Part shown: in pieces, positions 55,227 through 63,620 of the stretch
How the letters are laid out: each line of letters begins with the position of its first letter
Numbering within the stretch: the stretch's first letter is position 1
From: Burkholderiaceae bacterium
GTDB lineage: Bacteria; Pseudomonadota; Gammaproteobacteria; Burkholderiales; Burkholderiaceae_C
NCBI GenBank assembly: GCA_024235995.1
Contig: JACKLI010000001.1
Coordinates: 1,550,001 to 1,614,000, forward strand
Length of the DNA stretch: 64,000 nucleotides
Direction of reading: 5' to 3'
Position numbers and translations under genes: made by a program
The notes under the pieces: generated by a model
Database searches by the model: none
Told to the model about the DNA's origin: nothing
Seen by the model: the letters and a program-made list of their open reading frames with translations, nothing else

Positions 55227-56671
55227 CTTTTCATCGCACCGGCATGCTGGCGGCGGCGCTGGCGGCAGCCCTGTTGTCGGCGTGCGCCGACCCGAGCGGC
55301 ATCGCACCCGGCGCCACCCTGCGCGACGCCGCCGCGCTGGGCCTGCCGACCACCCCGGCCAACGCCGACGCCGCGGCGCTGGCCCCGGCCGCCGACTGGT
55401 GGACGCGGCTGGGCGACGCCCAGCTGGACCGGCTGGTGGCCCAGGCCCTGCAGGACAACCCGAACCTGCGCGTGGCCAGTGCCCGCGTGGCCAAGGCCGA
55501 CAGCGCCATCGCCGTGGTGCAGGCGGCCGACGGCCCGCAGGTCAATGGCACGCTGGGCCTCAACCGCCAGCGCTTTTCCAGCCACTACATCTATCCGCCG
55601 CCGCTGGGCGGCTCGGTGCAAAGCCTGGGCAACCTGCAGGCCCAGGGCAGCTGGGCGCTGGACTTTTTCGGCCGCAACGCCGGCCAGCTGCAGGCCGCCA
55701 TCGGCCAGGCGCGCGCCGCGCAGGCCGAGCACGACGCCGCGCGCGTGCTGCTGGCCGCCAACGTGGTGCGCACCTACGTGCAGTGGGCGCGCCTGCAGGA
55801 CCAGCACGCCCTGGCCGAACGCACGCTGGCGCAGCAGCAGCAGATGCTGCAGCTGGCGCGCGAGCGCACCCGCGCCGGCCTGGACAACCAGCTGGCCGTG
55901 CGCCAGAACGAAAGCAGCCGCGCCGACACGCGCACGCAAGTGGCCGCGCTGGAGCAGCAGGAGCAGGCCACGGGCCACGCGCTGGCGGCCCTGCTGGGGC
56001 AGCCGCGCCTGCCCGCCGGGCTGCAGGCGCCGCGGCTGGCGCAGCTGAAGGCGCTGGCGGTGCCGCGCGAGCTCAGCGCCGACTGGCTGGGCCGGCGTGC
56101 CGACATCGCCGCCGCGCGCTGGCGCGTGCAGGCCGCGCAAGGCCAGGTGCAGGCCGCGCGCGCGCAGTTCTATCCCAACATCAACCTGGCGGGTTTCGTC
56201 GGGCTGCAAAGCCTGGGCTTCGGCAACCTGCTGCGCTCGGGCAGCGCCGAGTGGGGCGTGGGCCCGGCGCTCAGCCTGCCCATCTTCGAGGGCGGGCGCC
56301 TGCGCGGCAACCTGCGCGGGCAGGTTGCCGACGAGGACGCCGCCATCGAAAGCTACAACGCCACCGTGATCGACGCCATGCGCGAGGTGGCCGACCAGTC
56401 GCTGGCCGTGCAGGCCGTGGCGCGCCAGCAGGGCGAGCAGGCGCACGCGCTGCAGGCGGCCGAGGCGGCCTGGACCATTGCCCGCCAGCGCTACGGCGCC
56501 GGCCTGGCCACCTACCTGAACGTGCTGGTGGCCGAGAGCGCCGTGCTGGCGCAGCGCCGCCAGGCGGTCGAGCTGGGCGCGCAGGCGCTGCTGGCGCAGG
56601 TGGGCCTGGCGCAGGCCATGGGCGGCGGCTGGCAGCCGGCCGCGCAGACCACCGCCGCCTCGAACCCCTGA
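55223..56671 (+). CDS. NodT/OprM-type outer-membrane efflux lipoprotein
   Basis: A 482-residue outer-membrane factor. The signal peptide with lipobox LLSACADPSG places an acylated Cys at the mature N-terminus. Family segments are DWWTRLGDAQLDRLVAQALQDNPNLRVASARV, LQAQGSWALDFFGRNAGQLQAA, RRADIAAARWRVQAAQGQVQAARAQFYPNINLAGFVG and RQRYGAGLATYLNVLVAES. It overlaps the MarR gene by 4 bp. Together with the HlyD/EmrA adaptor and DHA2 pump downstream it forms a tripartite exporter. Confidence 0.95.
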   Translation: MTFHRTGMLAAALAAALLSACADPSGIAPGATLRDAAALGLPTTPANADAAALAPAADWWTRLGDAQLDRLVAQALQDNPNLRVASARVAKADSAIAVVQAADGPQVNGTLGLNRQRFSSHYIYPPPLGGSVQSLGNLQAQGSWALDFFGRNAGQLQAAIGQARAAQAEHDAARVLLAANVVRTYVQWARLQDQHALAERTLAQQQQMLQLARERTRAGLDNQLAVRQNESSRADTRTQVAALEQQEQATGHALAALLGQPRLPAGLQAPRLAQLKALAVPRELSADWLGRRADIAAARWRVQAAQGQVQAARAQFYPNINLAGFVGLQSLGFGNLLRSGSAEWGVGPALSLPIFEGGRLRGNLRGQVADEDAAIESYNATVIDAMREVADQSLAVQAVARQQGEQAHALQAAEAAWTIARQRYGAGLATYLNVLVAESAVLAQRRQAVELGAQALLAQVGLAQAMGGGWQPAAQTTAASNP

Positions 56672-56688
56672 TTGGAAGGAAAGACCCG

Positions 56689-57966
56689 ATGTCCGAACCG
56701 ACGCAAGCCGGCACGCCGCAAGCGCCGAATGCTCCTGAAAACAAAGCATCGCCGCCGCCCGCGGAAGAAGCGGGCACCAACGGCCGGCGCAAGCGCGTGC
56801 TGCTGGGCCTGGCGGCCGTGGTGCTGCTGTGCGGCCTGGCCTGGGGCGTGTACGACCGGCTGGTGCTGGCGCACTTCGAGGACACCGACAACGCCTACGT
56901 GCAGGGCAACGTGGTGCAGATCACGCCGCAGATCGGCGGCACGGTGACGGCCATCTACGCCGACGAGACCGACCGCGTGCAGGCCGGCGCGCCGCTGGTG
57001 CAGCTGGACGGCGCCGACGCCGAGCTGGCGCTGGCGCAGGCCGAGGCCGCGCTGGGCCAGACCGTGCGCCAGGTGCGCACGCTGTACGCCAACAACAGCG
57101 CGCTTGAGGCCCAGGTGCGCCTGCGCGAGGCCGACGTGGCCAAGGCGCGCACCCAGCTGGCCACGGCCGAGCAGGATGTGGCGCGGCGCCAGGGCCTGGC
57201 CGGCGGCGGCGCGGTGTCGGGCGAGGAGCTGGCCCATGCGCGCGCCCAGGTCACCGCCGCCCAAAGCTCGCTGAAGGCGGCGCAGGCTGGGGTCAGCGCG
57301 GCGCAGGAGCAGCTGGCCAGCAACCAGGCGCTGACCGACGGCACGCCCGTGGCGCAGCACCCCAGCGTGCTGGCGGCGGCCGCCAAGCTGCGCGAGGCCT
57401 GGCTGGCCGCGCACCGCACGCTGCTGCCGGCGCCGGTGTCGGGCTACGTCGGCAAGCGCACCGTGCAGCTGGGCCAGCGCGTGGCCGCCGGCACGCCGCT
57501 GCTGACCGTGGTGCCGCTGGGCCAGGTGTGGGTGGAGGCCAATTTCAAGGAAAACCAGCTGCGCCGCATCCACATCGGGCAGCCGGTGCGCCTGACGGCC
57601 GATGCCTACGGCAGCAAGGTGGTGTTCAACGGCACGATCAGCGGCCTGGGCGTGTCCACCGGCGCGGCCTCGGCCCTGCTGCCGGCGCAGAACGCCACCG
57701 GCAACTGGATCAAGGTGGTGCAGCGCGTGCCGGTGCGCATCGCGCTCGAGCCCGGGCAGCTCAAGGACCACCCGCTGCGCGTGGGCCTGTCGATGCTGGC
57801 GCGCGTGGACGTGAGCGACCAGAGCGGCCCCGAGCTGACCGACGCCGCGCGCGCCGAGCCGCTGGCCAGGACGGCGGTGTTCGCCGACGCGGGGCAGGGC
57901 GCCGAGCAGCGCGTGCAGCAGATCATCGCGCGCAACCTGGGCCGCGCGGCGGCCAAGGGTTCATGA
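56689..57966 (+). CDS. emrA: EmrA/HlyD-family membrane fusion protein
   Basis: A 425-residue adaptor with one N-terminal transmembrane helix (VLLGLAAVVLLCGLAWGVYDRLVL). It has the EmrA phrase DTDNAYVQGNVVQITPQIGGTVTAIYADETDRVQAGAPLVQLD, a long helical hairpin, then TLLPAPVSGYVGKRTVQLGQRVAAGTPLLTVVPLGQVWVEANFKENQL. The family-typical NFKE..L motif is complete. AAGGAAAG precedes the ATG at 56689. It links the DHA2-family pump to the outer-membrane factor. Confidence 0.95.
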   Translation: MSEPTQAGTPQAPNAPENKASPPPAEEAGTNGRRKRVLLGLAAVVLLCGLAWGVYDRLVLAHFEDTDNAYVQGNVVQITPQIGGTVTAIYADETDRVQAGAPLVQLDGADAELALAQAEAALGQTVRQVRTLYANNSALEAQVRLREADVAKARTQLATAEQDVARRQGLAGGGAVSGEELAHARAQVTAAQSSLKAAQAGVSAAQEQLASNQALTDGTPVAQHPSVLAAAAKLREAWLAAHRTLLPAPVSGYVGKRTVQLGQRVAAGTPLLTVVPLGQVWVEANFKENQLRRIHIGQPVRLTADAYGSKVVFNGTISGLGVSTGAASALLPAQNATGNWIKVVQRVPVRIALEPGQLKDHPLRVGLSMLARVDVSDQSGPELTDAARAEPLARTAVFADAGQGAEQRVQQIIARNLGRAAAKGS

Positions 57967-58001
57967 TGAAATCGGCCCCTGGCCCGCGCCGATCCAGCCC
58001 A

Positions 58002-58032
58002 ATAAGCTATAAAAACAATAGTAACCTGGTTT
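58002..58032. repeat. ATAGCT-type repeat, copy 6
   Basis: CCAATAAGCTATAAAAACAATAG lies in the 79-bp gap between emrA and emrB. A weak dyad (AGCTAT.. and ..ATAG) is present. Confidence 0.55.
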
Positions 58033-58045
58033 TCGGGTCCGCCGC

Positions 58046-59596
58046 ATGAGTGCCGCCCACGTCGCGCATCCCCCGCTGCAGGGCAGCGCCCGCGTGCTGG
58101 GCACGCTGGCGCTGTCGGCCGCCACGTTCATGAACGTGCTGGACTCGACCATCGCCAACGTGTCGCTGCCGGCCATCGCGGGCGACCTGGGCGTGAGCCC
58201 GGTGCAGGGCACCTGGGTCATCACCAGCTTCGCCGTGGCCAACGCCATCGCGGTGCCGCTTACCGGCTGGCTGACGCAGCGCATCGGCCAGGTGCGGCTG
58301 TTCATGGCCTCCGTGCTGCTGTTCTCGATCACCTCCTGGCTGTGCGGCATGGCGCCCAACATGACCATGCTGATCGTGTTCCGGGTGCTGCAGGGCTTTG
58401 TGGCCGGGCCCATGATTCCGCTGTCGCAGACCCTGCTGCTGTCCAGCTATCCGCCGCGCCAGGCCGGCCTGGCCATGGCCATGTGGTCTATCACCACCCT
58501 GGTGGCGCCCATCACCGGGCCGCTGCTGGGCGGCTGGATCACCGACAACATCAGCTGGCCCTGGATCTTCTACATCAACGTGCCGGTCGGCATCCTGTCG
58601 GCGGGCGCCACCTGGGCGATCTACCACAAGCGCGAGACGCCCACGCAGCGCCTGCCGATCGACTTCGTCGGCCTGGCGCTGCTGGTGCTGTGGGTGGGCG
58701 CGCTGCAGCTGATGCTGGACAAGGGCAAGGAGCTGGACTGGTTCGCCTCGCCGCAGATCGTCGGCTTCGCGGTCGTGGCCGTGGTGGGCTTCGCCTTCTT
58801 CATGGCCTGGGAGCTGACCGAGAAGCACCCGGTGGTCGACCTGTCGCTGTTTCGGCGGCGCAACTTCTGGTCGGGCGCGCTGACCACCGCCGTGGCCTAC
58901 GGCGTGTTCATCGGCAACGTGGTGCTGCTGCCGCTGTGGCTGCAGCAGTTCATGGGCTACACCGCCACGCAGGCCGGCATGGTGCTGGCGCCGGTGGGGC
59001 TGATGGCCATCGTGCTGTCGCCGGTGGTGGGCGTGACCATGAACCGGGTCGATCCGCGCGTGTACGTCACGGTCTCGTTCGTGGTGTTCTTCCTGGTGTT
59101 CTGGCTGCGCTCGCAGTTCACGGTGGAGACCGACTTCGTCACCATCATGATCCCCACGCTGATCCAGGGCATCGGCATGGCGGGCTTCTTCATTCCGCTG
59201 GTCACCATCACGCTGTCGGGCCTGCACCCCTCGCGCATTCCAGCGGCGGCGGGGCTGTCCAACTTCACGCGCATCACCGCCGGCGCCTTCGGCGTGTCGA
59301 TCGCCACCACGGCCTGGGAAGACCGCGCCACGCTGCACCACGCGCAACTGGCCGAGAGCATCAACAGCGGCCGCCCGGTGGTCGAGCAGACGCTGCAGCA
59401 GATGCAGGCCATGGGCCTGGGTCACCAGCAGTCGCTGGGCCTGATCGACCGGCTGCTGACGCAGCAGGCCTTCATGATCTCGACGCAGGAAATCTTCTAT
59501 CTGTCGGCGCTGCTGTTCCTGGCGCTGATTCCGCTGGTGTGGATCGCGCGGCGGATGCACGGCCCGGCCTCGGCCGAAGCGAGCGGGGCCCACTGA
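58046..59596 (+). CDS. emrB: EmrB-type DHA2-family drug:H+ antiporter
   Basis: A 516-residue inner-membrane pump of the 14-TM DHA2 family. It has the motif D1-like ATFMNVLDSTIANVSLPAIAGDLGVSPVQGTWVITSFAVANAIAVPLTGWLTQRIG, TM5 motif C-like GPLLGGWITDNISWPWIFYINVPVGI and AGLSNFTRITAGAFGVSIATTAWEDR. Typical EmrB length. It is 79 bp after emrA. The substrate is probably an amphipathic aromatic or drug, as is usual for EmrAB (family knowledge). Confidence 0.95.
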   Translation: MSAAHVAHPPLQGSARVLGTLALSAATFMNVLDSTIANVSLPAIAGDLGVSPVQGTWVITSFAVANAIAVPLTGWLTQRIGQVRLFMASVLLFSITSWLCGMAPNMTMLIVFRVLQGFVAGPMIPLSQTLLLSSYPPRQAGLAMAMWSITTLVAPITGPLLGGWITDNISWPWIFYINVPVGILSAGATWAIYHKRETPTQRLPIDFVGLALLVLWVGALQLMLDKGKELDWFASPQIVGFAVVAVVGFAFFMAWELTEKHPVVDLSLFRRRNFWSGALTTAVAYGVFIGNVVLLPLWLQQFMGYTATQAGMVLAPVGLMAIVLSPVVGVTMNRVDPRVYVTVSFVVFFLVFWLRSQFTVETDFVTIMIPTLIQGIGMAGFFIPLVTITLSGLHPSRIPAAAGLSNFTRITAGAFGVSIATTAWEDRATLHHAQLAESINSGRPVVEQTLQQMQAMGLGHQQSLGLIDRLLTQQAFMISTQEIFYLSALLFLALIPLVWIARRMHGPASAEASGAH

Positions 59597-59597
59597 T

Positions 59598-59615
59598 CCG
59601 GGGCTACGGCCCCGG
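59598..59615. terminator. Hairpin with UACG tetraloop between convergent genes
   Basis: CCGGGGC-TACG-GCCCCGG: a 7-bp stem closed by C(UACG)G, an unusually stable RNA tetraloop. It lies at the convergent junction of emrB and the RsxB-like gene. The downstream T content is modest, so it may act as a terminator or an mRNA end stabiliser. Confidence 0.45.
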
Positions 59616-60245
59616 GCGTTGTTGGCGTGCCCGCGCCAACGCCGCTTCGATCATGGCGCGCTTGCGCTCCGGCGCGGTGGCGTCGCTCCCTGCGGTGTCG
59701 GCCTTCGCATCGGCCCGGGGCTCATGCTTCTGGGCGGGCACGGCCTGGCGCCGCTCCTGGGTGGCGGCGTAGCGCGCGCGGGCCGACCGGGCCTGCTCAC
59801 CGGACCAGGCGGCCCAGCCGGTGCGCTCGCCGGTGACGGCCTGCATGTGGATGCAATCGACCGGGCAGGCGGGCACGCACAGCTCGCAGCCGGTGCAGTC
59901 GGCCTCGATCACGGTGTGCATGCGCTTGGGGCTGCCTACGATGCAGTCCACCGGGCAGGCGGCAATGCACAGGGTGCAGCCGATGCACCCGTCCTCGTCG
60001 ATCCAGGCCACGCCGCGCGGGCCTTCCTGCCCCCTGGCCGGGTCCAGCGGCCGCGCGGGCCGGCCCGTCAGCGCCGCCAGGCGCTGCACGCCTTCGGCGC
60101 CGCCGGGCGGGCACTGGTTGATGTCGGCCTGGCCCGCCGCCATGGCCTCGGCGTAACCGGCGCAGTCCGGGTAGCCGCAGCGCGTGCACTGGGTTTGCGG
60201 CAGTGCGCCGAGCAGGCGCTCGGCCAGTGTCTCGGTCGGGGTCAC
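59604..60245 (-). CDS. rsxB: RsxB/RnfB-like iron-sulfur ferredoxin
   Basis: A 213-residue protein. The N-terminal 4Fe-4S domain has the RnfB pattern QTQCTRCGYPDCAGYAEAMAAGQADINQCPPGG. Two ferredoxin motifs follow, CIGCTLCIAACPVDC and CTGCELCVPACPVDC. The C-terminal tail is charged and Ala-rich. The N-terminal membrane helix of true RnfB is missing and no other rnf/rsx genes are nearby. It is therefore probably the soluble betaproteobacterial RsxB-like electron carrier often found alone. GTG at 60245 is the first usable start; no good ribosome site is seen. Confidence 0.85.
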   Translation of the reverse strand: MTPTETLAERLLGALPQTQCTRCGYPDCAGYAEAMAAGQADINQCPPGGAEGVQRLAALTGRPARPLDPARGQEGPRGVAWIDEDGCIGCTLCIAACPVDCIVGSPKRMHTVIEADCTGCELCVPACPVDCIHMQAVTGERTGWAAWSGEQARSARARYAATQERRQAVPAQKHEPRADAKADTAGSDATAPERKRAMIEAALARARQQRPGP

Positions 60246-60286
60246 GTCGGCGTGCGGCGCGCGGGCGCCGCGTGGCTCACGCCTTC

Positions 60287-61654
60287 TTAGGCCGCCTTGC
60301 GGGTCTCTCGGGCGCTCTTGGCGCTGCCGCGGGCCGGGCGGACGTCCAGCTGGGTCACGCTGGCGCTGGGCGCGCTGGCGGCGCCGGGCGGCAGCGGGTG
60401 CGCGGCAATGAAGTCCTTGATGCGCGGATACACCTGCTGGCGCCAGCGCCGGCCGCTGAAGATACCGTAGTGGCCGGCCTGCGGCACCTCGTAGTGGAGC
60501 CCTTGCTTGGCCGGGATGCCGGTGCACAGGTCGTGCGCGGCCTTGGTCTGGCCCGAGCCGGAGATGTCGTCGAGCTCGCCCTCGACGGTGAGCAGGGCGG
60601 TGCCGGAGATGTCCTGCGGGCGCACGCGCTCGAGCTTGCCGGCGGGCGAGCGCACGTCCCAGGTGCCCTGCATCAGGTTGAAGTCCTGGAACACGGTCCG
60701 GATGGTTTCCAGGTAGAAGTTGGCGTCCATGTCGAGCACGGCGTTGTACTCGTCGTAGAACTTGCGGTGCGTCTCGGCGCTGGACTCGTCGCCGCGCACC
60801 AGGTCGCGGAAGTAGTCCCAGTGGCTGGTGGCGTGGCGGTCGGGGTTCATGGCCACGAAGCCGGTGTACTGCATGAAGCCGGGATACACGCGCCGGCCGG
60901 CGCCGGGGAAGTTGTGCGGCACGCGGTAGATCACGTTGTTCTCGAACCACGAGAAGCTGCGCTGCGTGGCCAGGTTGTTGACCTGGGTGGGCGAGCGGCG
61001 TGCGTCGATCGGGCCGCCCATCATGGTCATGGTCAGCGGTGTCAGTTCGCCGCGGCTGGCCATCAGCGAGACGGCGGCCAGCACCGGCACCGTGGGCTGG
61101 CACACGCTGACCACGTGGCAGTTGCCGTACTTGGACTGCAGGTGGCGGATGAACTCCTGCACGTAGTTGATGTAGTCGTCCAGGTGGAACTCGCCCTCGG
61201 ACAGCGGCACCAGGCGCGCGTTCTTCCAGTCGGTGATGTAGACCTTGTGGTCCTGCAGCATGGTACGCACGGTGTCGCGCAGCAGCGTGGCATGGTGGCC
61301 CGACAGCGGCGCCACGATCAGAACCGGCGGCTGTTCCTTGAGCTTGGCCAGGGTGGCCGGGTCGTCCGAGAAGCGCTTGAAGCGGCGCAGCTCGCAAAAC
61401 GGCTTGTCGATCTCGATGCGCTCGTCGATGGCCACCTGCACGCCGTCGACCGGCACCTGGCGGATGCCGAACTCGGGCTTGACGTAGTCCTTGCCCAGGC
61501 GGTGGAACAGCGCGTAGGACGCGGCCACACGCTGCGACATCGGCATCTGGCCGAAGGGCAGGTGCGGGTTGTTGAACAGCTTGGCGGCGGCGTCGGCGAT
61601 TTCGGCAAAGGGCTCGATGAGCGCGCGCTGAGCCTCGTAGATGTGATAGAGCAT
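60287..61654 (-). CDS. phaZ: Intracellular polyhydroxybutyrate depolymerase
   Basis: A 455-residue cytoplasmic enzyme that mobilises PHB granules. It starts with the diagnostic MLYHIYEAQRALIEPF and has the modified lipase box VVSVCQPTVPV with nucleophile Cys185, matching Cys183 of the Ralstonia PhaZ1 type. The Asp/His partners are plausibly in VEGELDDISGSGQT and the His of QAGHYGIFSGRRWR. The C-terminus carries an Ala/Arg-rich tail. A TGCA-type palindrome at 61676-61686 lies 22 bp upstream of the ATG. It shows that the organism stores PHB. Confidence 0.95.
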   Translation of the reverse strand: MLYHIYEAQRALIEPFAEIADAAAKLFNNPHLPFGQMPMSQRVAASYALFHRLGKDYVKPEFGIRQVPVDGVQVAIDERIEIDKPFCELRRFKRFSDDPATLAKLKEQPPVLIVAPLSGHHATLLRDTVRTMLQDHKVYITDWKNARLVPLSEGEFHLDDYINYVQEFIRHLQSKYGNCHVVSVCQPTVPVLAAVSLMASRGELTPLTMTMMGGPIDARRSPTQVNNLATQRSFSWFENNVIYRVPHNFPGAGRRVYPGFMQYTGFVAMNPDRHATSHWDYFRDLVRGDESSAETHRKFYDEYNAVLDMDANFYLETIRTVFQDFNLMQGTWDVRSPAGKLERVRPQDISGTALLTVEGELDDISGSGQTKAAHDLCTGIPAKQGLHYEVPQAGHYGIFSGRRWRQQVYPRIKDFIAAHPLPPGAASAPSASVTQLDVRPARGSAKSARETRKAA

Positions 61655-61675
61655 GGTGGTCCGATGGACAAATTG

Positions 61676-61686
61676 TTGCACTGCAA
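61676..61686. promoter_or_regulatory. TTGCACTGCAA palindrome upstream of phaZ
   Basis: TTGCA-C-TGCAA is an 11-bp palindrome in the divergent region between phaZ and the MlaE-type gene. TGCA-rich dyads of this sort are bound by the PHB regulator PhaR in several species (family knowledge), so PhaR control of phaZ is likely (inference). Confidence 0.5.
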
Positions 61687-61810
61687 TATAGCGCAGCGCA
61701 TCGGGCTTTGCACTGGATCGGAGTGTCTAAAGCGACAGCGGCGGCGCGTTTTCGTGACGAAGGCAACAGGCGGGGCGCCGCCACGGGGCGCCCCCGCTAT
61801 CATCGGCGCC

Positions 61811-62614
61811 ATGACGGGCGCAGGCTTGCTTGGAGGCTGGCTGCTGGGTGCGGCGCGCGGCCTGCTGGGGGCGCTGGCCGGCTGGTGGCTGGTGCTGTTC
61901 ACCGGCGCGCAGCTGGCGGTGCTGGCGTTTTCGCCGTCCAGCTATCGCGCGCAGGCCGGCGCCGGCGTGCTGCGCGAGATCGAGCGCGCCGCGGCGCCCG
62001 GCCTGCCGGGCTTCACGGTGCTGATGGCGCTGTTCAACGTGGTGGTGATCCGCATCGTGGTGGTCACGGCCTTCGCCTATGGCCTGGAGCCGTACACGCT
62101 GGACGCCGTGGTGCGCGTGCTGGTGCTGGAGCTGATCCCGCTGGTGGCGGCGCTGTACGTGGCGGTGGACTACAGCATTCCGGGCGGCTCGCAGCTGTTC
62201 AAGTGGCGCCGCGCCGGCGGCCTGGAGGCCCTGCGCGCGCAGGGCGCGGACCCGCTGGCGCGCGAGGTGCTGCCGCGCGTGCTGGGCGGCGTGCTGGCGG
62301 TGTGCCTGATGGCGGCCGTCAGCTGCGTGATCTCGCTGGTGCTGACCTACGTCGCCGTGCACGGCTTCACGCTGGCGGCACTGCCGCGCTACAACCGCGC
62401 GGTGGGGCAGATCTTCAATCCCGCCGTGACCCTGATCTTCGGCCTGAAGACCGGGCTGTTCGCCCTCGCGGTGGCCCTGCTGCCGGTGGCCAACGCCCTG
62501 CGCGACATCCCGCGCAAGCGCGCGCGCACCAGCGTGGAGCTGCAGGGCCTGGTGCAGATGTTCGTGCTGATGCTGCTGATCGAGATGGCGGCGCTGGTGG
62601 GCAACTACTATTGA
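61811..62614 (+). CDS. MlaE-family ABC transporter permease
   Basis: A 267-residue inner-membrane permease with five to six transmembrane helices. It has AREVLPRVLGGVLAVCLMAAVSCVISLVLTYVAVHG, matching the conserved LPR.L......L...........G core of MlaE proteins, and a C-terminal IEMAALVGNYY. It is 10 bp upstream of an MCE protein gene, so it probably belongs to a phospholipid-transport system between the membranes. The ATPase gene (MlaF-like) that usually lies between permease and MCE genes is missing here. Confidence 0.85.
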   Translation: MTGAGLLGGWLLGAARGLLGALAGWWLVLFTGAQLAVLAFSPSSYRAQAGAGVLREIERAAAPGLPGFTVLMALFNVVVIRIVVVTAFAYGLEPYTLDAVVRVLVLELIPLVAALYVAVDYSIPGGSQLFKWRRAGGLEALRAQGADPLAREVLPRVLGGVLAVCLMAAVSCVISLVLTYVAVHGFTLAALPRYNRAVGQIFNPAVTLIFGLKTGLFALAVALLPVANALRDIPRKRARTSVELQGLVQMFVLMLLIEMAALVGNYY

Positions 62615-62624
62615 GCTTCGCCGC

Positions 62625-63620
62625 ATGCCCACGCCCGACCCCACGCTCACCCCCGACGCACCCGAGCCGCCGCTGTCCGATGCCCTGGCGCGCGGCGTGC
62701 GCTGGCGCGCCGTGATGCTCCTGATCGCCATGGCGCTGCTGCTGGTGGGCAGCGCGCTGTACCTGATGTGGGCGCGCGGCGCGTTCGAGCAGACGCAGCC
62801 CCTGTACCTGAGCACCGACGACTCGGACGGCGTGCTGGTCGGCATGGACATGACGTTTGCCGGCTTTCCCATCGGCCGCGTGCGCCGCATCGAGCTGGTG
62901 GGCAGCGGCACGGTGCGCATCCAGGTCGACGTGCCGGTGCGCGACGCGCACTGGCTGCGCAGCTCCAGCGTGTTCACGCTCGAGCGCGGCCTGGTCGGCG
63001 CGGCGCGGCTGCGGGCCTTCACCGGCGTGCCCGACGACCCGCCGCTGGCGGCCGGCGCCGAGCGCGTGGTGCTGCGCGGCGACGTGGCGGCCGAGATCCC
63101 GAAGATGATGTCCGACGTGCGCGACGTGCTGCAGAACGTCGCGCGGCTGACGGCCAGCGACGGCGCGCTGGGCCAGACCCTGGGCGAGCTGCAGGCCTTC
63201 AGCGCGCGCCTGAACACCGGCCAGGGCGGGCTGGTGGCGGCGCTCACCGGCAACGCCGCCGACGCCCGGCGCGTGGGCGAGCTGCTGGCGCGCAGCAACC
63301 AGCTGCTGCAGCGGGTGGATGCACTGGTGGCCCGGGCCGACCGCCAGGTGTTGGGCAAGGACGGCCTGCTGGCCGACAGCCACGAGGCCGTGCGCCAACT
63401 GGGCGGCCTGCTGCAGGAGGCGCGCCAGAGCGTGCAGAAGGTGGATGCGGTGCTGAAGGACGTGCAGGCCGTGGCCAGCAACGCGCGCGGCGCCACCGAT
63501 GGCCTGGGCGACCTGCGCGCCGACGTGGAAAGCAGCCTGCGCAAGATCGACGCCTTGATCGCCGAGCTGAACCGCAAGTGGCCGTTCGCGCCCCGCCAGC
63601 AGGAGCTGTCGCTGCCATGA
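62625..63620 (+). CDS. MlaD/MCE-domain lipid transport protein
   Basis: A 331-residue protein anchored by one N-terminal helix (RAVMLLIAMALLLVGSALYLMWA). The MCE domain has YLSTDDSDGVLVGMDMTFAGFPIGRVRRIELVGSGTVRIQVDVPV. A long helical/coiled-coil C-terminal part (DVRDVLQNVARL ... LRADVESSLRKIDALIAELNRKW) resembles PqiB/MlaD-like needle proteins. It sits in the periplasm and passes lipids between the permease and the outer membrane. Its stop overlaps the next gene (ATGA). Confidence 0.92.
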   Translation: MPTPDPTLTPDAPEPPLSDALARGVRWRAVMLLIAMALLLVGSALYLMWARGAFEQTQPLYLSTDDSDGVLVGMDMTFAGFPIGRVRRIELVGSGTVRIQVDVPVRDAHWLRSSSVFTLERGLVGAARLRAFTGVPDDPPLAAGAERVVLRGDVAAEIPKMMSDVRDVLQNVARLTASDGALGQTLGELQAFSARLNTGQGGLVAALTGNAADARRVGELLARSNQLLQRVDALVARADRQVLGKDGLLADSHEAVRQLGGLLQEARQSVQKVDAVLKDVQAVASNARGATDGLGDLRADVESSLRKIDALIAELNRKWPFAPRQQELSLP

